Source: Shimazuella kribbensis DSM 45090
Lineage (GTDB): Bacteria > Bacillota > Bacilli > Thermoactinomycetales > Thermoactinomycetaceae
Direction of reading: 5' to 3'
Assembly (NCBI RefSeq): GCF_000428065.1
Contig: NZ_KE386621.1
Location: 124,678 to 188,677 of the forward strand
Length of the DNA: 64,000 bases
Shown: positions 61,767-64,000 of the stretch, in pieces
Numbering within the stretch: the stretch's first letter is position 1
Layout: every line of letters begins with the position of its first letter
Position numbers and translations under genes: made by a program
The notes under the pieces: model-generated
What the model saw: only the letters and a program-made list of their open reading frames with translations
The model's database searches: none
What the model was told of the DNA's origin: nothing

Positions 61767-62849
61767 ATGAGCAGAAAAAAATGTGTAGCAATTGTTTTTG
61801 GTGGTAAATCAGGTGAGCATGATGTGAGTTTGTTATCTGCTTCTTCTGTTATTCAAGCAATAGATCAAACCAAATACACCCCACTGCCTGTAGGAATTAG
61901 CCAGACAGGCGAATGGCTTACTGGAGAAGAGGCATTTCGCTATCTAAGTGAACATTTAGATTCTTCCTTTACAGAACGGTTAAAACAAGATATTCCAGTA
62001 GTAGAAGATTATCGAGGCTCCATGTTTCCTTCTGCCGTTTTCGCATCTGTTGATGTAGTTTTTCCTGTTCTCCATGGCACATATGGAGAAGATGGAACCA
62101 TACAAGGTATGCTAGAGATGCTAAACATGCCGTATGTTGGTGCAGGTGTACTTGCGTCCTCTGTCGGAATGGATAAAGCAGTGAGCAAAATTTTGTTCCA
62201 AGATGCTGGTCTTCCTCAAGCGAAGTATCTGGTTTTTCCTTATTTGGAAACATCCCAAACGATTATTCAACAAGTTGAAAATCAATTAGGCTATCCTTGT
62301 TTTGTCAAACCAGCCAATCTTGGGTCTAGCGTAGGGATATCCAAAGCCGAAGATAGGAGTACATTGGAAAAAGCGATTGCTGTTGCGCGTGAGTATGATC
62401 GGAAAATCGTGATTGAAGAATTTGTTCCAGCCCGAGAGATAGAGGTGGCAGTACTTGGTAACGAAAGCCCGAAAGCATCCAATCCTGGGGAAATAATTTC
62501 ATCCAATGACTACTATGATTATGAAGCTAAATACATAAGCGGCACTTCAAAGATGCAAATCCCAGCTGTTTTACCTGAGGATACTTTGGAGCAAATTCGT
62601 CAAATGGCTATTACTGCCTATCTAGCAATAGATGGTAGTGGTTTAGCACGTGTTGATTTTTTTGTACATCGTGACAATGGTGAGATTTATATTAATGAGA
62701 TTAATACCATGCCTGGATTTACTGCTTTTAGTATGTATCCAAAAATGTGGGAGCAGGCTGGACTATCTTATACGGATCTCATTTCCGAATTGATCCAGTT
62801 AGGGGAACAACGATATCAATTAAAAGCATCATTGAATACACATAGATAA
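61767..62849 (+). CDS. ddl: D-alanine--D-alanine ligase
   Basis: The 360-residue ATP-grasp enzyme has VFGGKSGEHDVSLLSA (near 9-24), VFPVLHGTYGEDGTIQG, VKPANLGSSVGISKA, DFFVHRDNGEIYINEINTMP (near 290-309). It makes the D-Ala-D-Ala dipeptide for peptidoglycan. The residue after GISKA and the omega loop (YDYEAKYISG) are those of ordinary D-Ala ligases, so there is no sign of a D-Lac (vancomycin-resistance) type. Confidence 0.95.
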   Translation: MSRKKCVAIVFGGKSGEHDVSLLSASSVIQAIDQTKYTPLPVGISQTGEWLTGEEAFRYLSEHLDSSFTERLKQDIPVVEDYRGSMFPSAVFASVDVVFPVLHGTYGEDGTIQGMLEMLNMPYVGAGVLASSVGMDKAVSKILFQDAGLPQAKYLVFPYLETSQTIIQQVENQLGYPCFVKPANLGSSVGISKAEDRSTLEKAIAVAREYDRKIVIEEFVPAREIEVAVLGNESPKASNPGEIISSNDYYDYEAKYISGTSKMQIPAVLPEDTLEQIRQMAITAYLAIDGSGLARVDFFVHRDNGEIYINEINTMPGFTAFSMYPKMWEQAGLSYTDLISELIQLGEQRYQLKASLNTHR

Positions 62850-62878
62850 TCATTGCGGTATTTATTTTGTTTTATGTT

Positions 62879-62905
62879 GGTTTCCGGATGGAAACCTTTT
62901 TTTGT
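62879..62905 (+). terminator. Terminator of ddl
   Basis: GGTTTCC and GGAAACC arms followed by TTTTTTTG. Confidence 0.85.
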
Positions 62906-62962
62906 AGAATAAAATGGATGTGTATTATGTCCAAAACAAGAGAATGAAAACAAAGGAGTTTC

Positions 62963-63892
62963 ATGATGTCTAAGCAACCAGTTGTACAGTTAGAGGGAAT
63001 CAGCAAATCAATAGGAAATAAGACGATAATTGATCAATTATCTTTTGAATTATACTCTGGGGAAGTAGTAGGTTTTTTGGGACCGAATGGAGCAGGAAAA
63101 ACTACAACAATTAGGATGATAGTAGGCTTAATGGCACCAACATCAGGAAGAATTTTAATTCAAGGTGTAGATATAGAACAAGATTTTGAATCGGCAATCC
63201 AGCATATAGGAGCAATAGTCGAAAATCCAGAATTATATAAATATATGTCTGGTTACAAAAATTTGGTTCACTATGCAAGAATGGTGGAGGGTGTTACAGA
63301 AGAAAGAATTAACGAAGTAGTAGAGTTGGTAGGATTAACAAATCGGATCGAGCAAAAAGTAAAAACGTATTCCCTTGGGATGCGTCAGCGTCTCGGACTA
63401 GCACAAGCACTTTTGCATCAACCTCGATTGCTTATCTTGGATGAACCGACCAATGGACTGGATCCAGCAGGTATTCGTGAATTTCGTGATTATTTGCGTC
63501 ATGTAGCAGAGAAAGAAGATGTTTGTGTACTTGTTTCAAGCCATCTTTTATCTGAAATTGAACTGATGTGTGATCGAACGCTGATCATTCAATCTGGAAA
63601 ATTAATTGGTCAAAAACAGATTCAACTGGAAGAAGAGTCAAAAACAGAGCAACAGCTTGTTCAGTTTGAAGTCTCTCCGGTTGAAAAAGCAATTGGTTTA
63701 TTACCTTCACCATACAATACGAATCACCAACCTACTACTGATGGATTTGTCATTGAAATGGAACGGGATGCTATACCGAAACTGGTACAAAAGTTAGTAG
63801 AAAAAGAGATTGAGATTTTCGGCGTAGAAACAAGAGTAAAATCGTTGGAAGAAGAATTTTTAGAGATTACAGGAGGTAGATCTGTTGATTAA
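62963..63892 (+). CDS. ABC transporter ATPase (ABC-2 type exporter)
   Basis: The 309-residue ATPase has Walker A GPNGAGKTTT (near 41), the EGV-type Q-region, signature YSLGMRQRLGLAQAL (near 136) and Walker B LLILDEPTNGLDP (near 156). The C-terminal extension is of the BcrA/antibiotic-export class. It overlaps the following permease gene by 8 bases. Lantibiotic/bacitracin immunity or a general exporter are possible. Confidence 0.93.
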   Translation: MMSKQPVVQLEGISKSIGNKTIIDQLSFELYSGEVVGFLGPNGAGKTTTIRMIVGLMAPTSGRILIQGVDIEQDFESAIQHIGAIVENPELYKYMSGYKNLVHYARMVEGVTEERINEVVELVGLTNRIEQKVKTYSLGMRQRLGLAQALLHQPRLLILDEPTNGLDPAGIREFRDYLRHVAEKEDVCVLVSSHLLSEIELMCDRTLIIQSGKLIGQKQIQLEEESKTEQQLVQFEVSPVEKAIGLLPSPYNTNHQPTTDGFVIEMERDAIPKLVQKLVEKEIEIFGVETRVKSLEEEFLEITGGRSVD

Positions 63893-64000
63893 ATTTATCC
63901 GTCTTATACAAAATGAAAACATGAAAATCTTCAGTCAAACTAGTAATTGGATCATGTTTGGGTTCTTTTTGCTTGCCATTTTATTTAATGTTGCCATGAC
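63885..64000 (+). CDS. ABC-2 type permease, partial (runs off the window)
   Basis: TTG 63885 follows AGGAGGTAGATC and opens a frame starting MIKFIRLIQNENMKIF then a membrane segment (WIMFGFFLLAILFNVAM), typical of ABC-2 permeases that pair with the preceding ATPase. The gene continues beyond 64000. Confidence 0.8.
   Translation, partial: MIKFIRLIQNENMKIFSQTSNWIMFGFFLLAILFNVAM

Noticed and set aside
1..64000. CRISPR arrays, prophage modules and rRNA genes
   Set aside because: No regularly spaced repeats, no phage structural or integrase genes and no rRNA segments were seen.

Overview
The window is low-GC DNA whose gene content and order point to an endospore-forming Bacillales bacterium. A filamentous Thermoactinomycetaceae relative is my best guess, by inference only. 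The evidence is the run marR-murI-gerM-rph-rdgB-phosphodiesterase followed by tig-clpP-clpX-lonB-lon-yihA, which parallels the Bacillus subtilis chromosome. A GerA/GerB/GerC germinant-receptor cluster, a squalene-hopene cyclase and strong Gram-positive ribosome binding sites agree with this.

Layout. 0-6.3 kb: an SF1 helicase, an SRPBCC-like protein, a two-gene pair sharing an NYGGQVN motif, a nitrilase-family amidase and an unknown protein. 6.4-15.7 kb: an ABC exporter, flavohaemoglobin with a divergent Crp/Fnr-type regulator and a perfect FNR-like box, HelD, a GT2 glycosyltransferase, a CAP-domain protein and an HExxH membrane protein. 15.8-17.2 kb: an IS200/IS605-type element carrying only TnpB. 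17.4-20.5 kb: a zinc-related locus (YcgQ/YcgR-type pair divergent from a ZnuA-type lipoprotein, with Zur-like boxes). 20.7-28.1 kb: accessory DNA with two GC-rich foreign islets, a PheC-like dehydratase, a Thg1-like plus PNKP-type kinase operon, ExoA, an orphan IS605/omega-RNA relic, ThpR and an alpha/beta hydrolase. 28.4-35.1 kb: a polysaccharide-deacetylase-like protein and a complete oligopeptide ABC operon preceded by cre-like and FadR-like sites. 35.2-40.8 kb: conserved housekeeping/sporulation genes. 40.9-51.4 kb: an accessory block inserted between the phosphodiesterase gene and tig. It holds a decayed cytidine deaminase, a tRNA-Arg(UCU) gene interrupted by a group I intron, squalene-hopene cyclase, a broken TnpB element, a secreted beta/gamma-crystallin and the germination cluster. 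51.7-64 kb: proteostasis genes, a chorismate mutase, a Fem-type transferase, ddl and the start of an ABC-2 exporter.

The most noteworthy items are the 347-nt group I intron in the anticodon of tRNA-Arg(UCU), the predicted RNA-repair pair Thg1-like + polynucleotide kinase-like (with ThpR, another RNA-end enzyme, 3 kb away), the uncharacterised NYGGQVN pair, and the orphan omega-RNA-like end element that appears to supply the exoA stop codon. Functional statements are motif-based readings; no database search was run.
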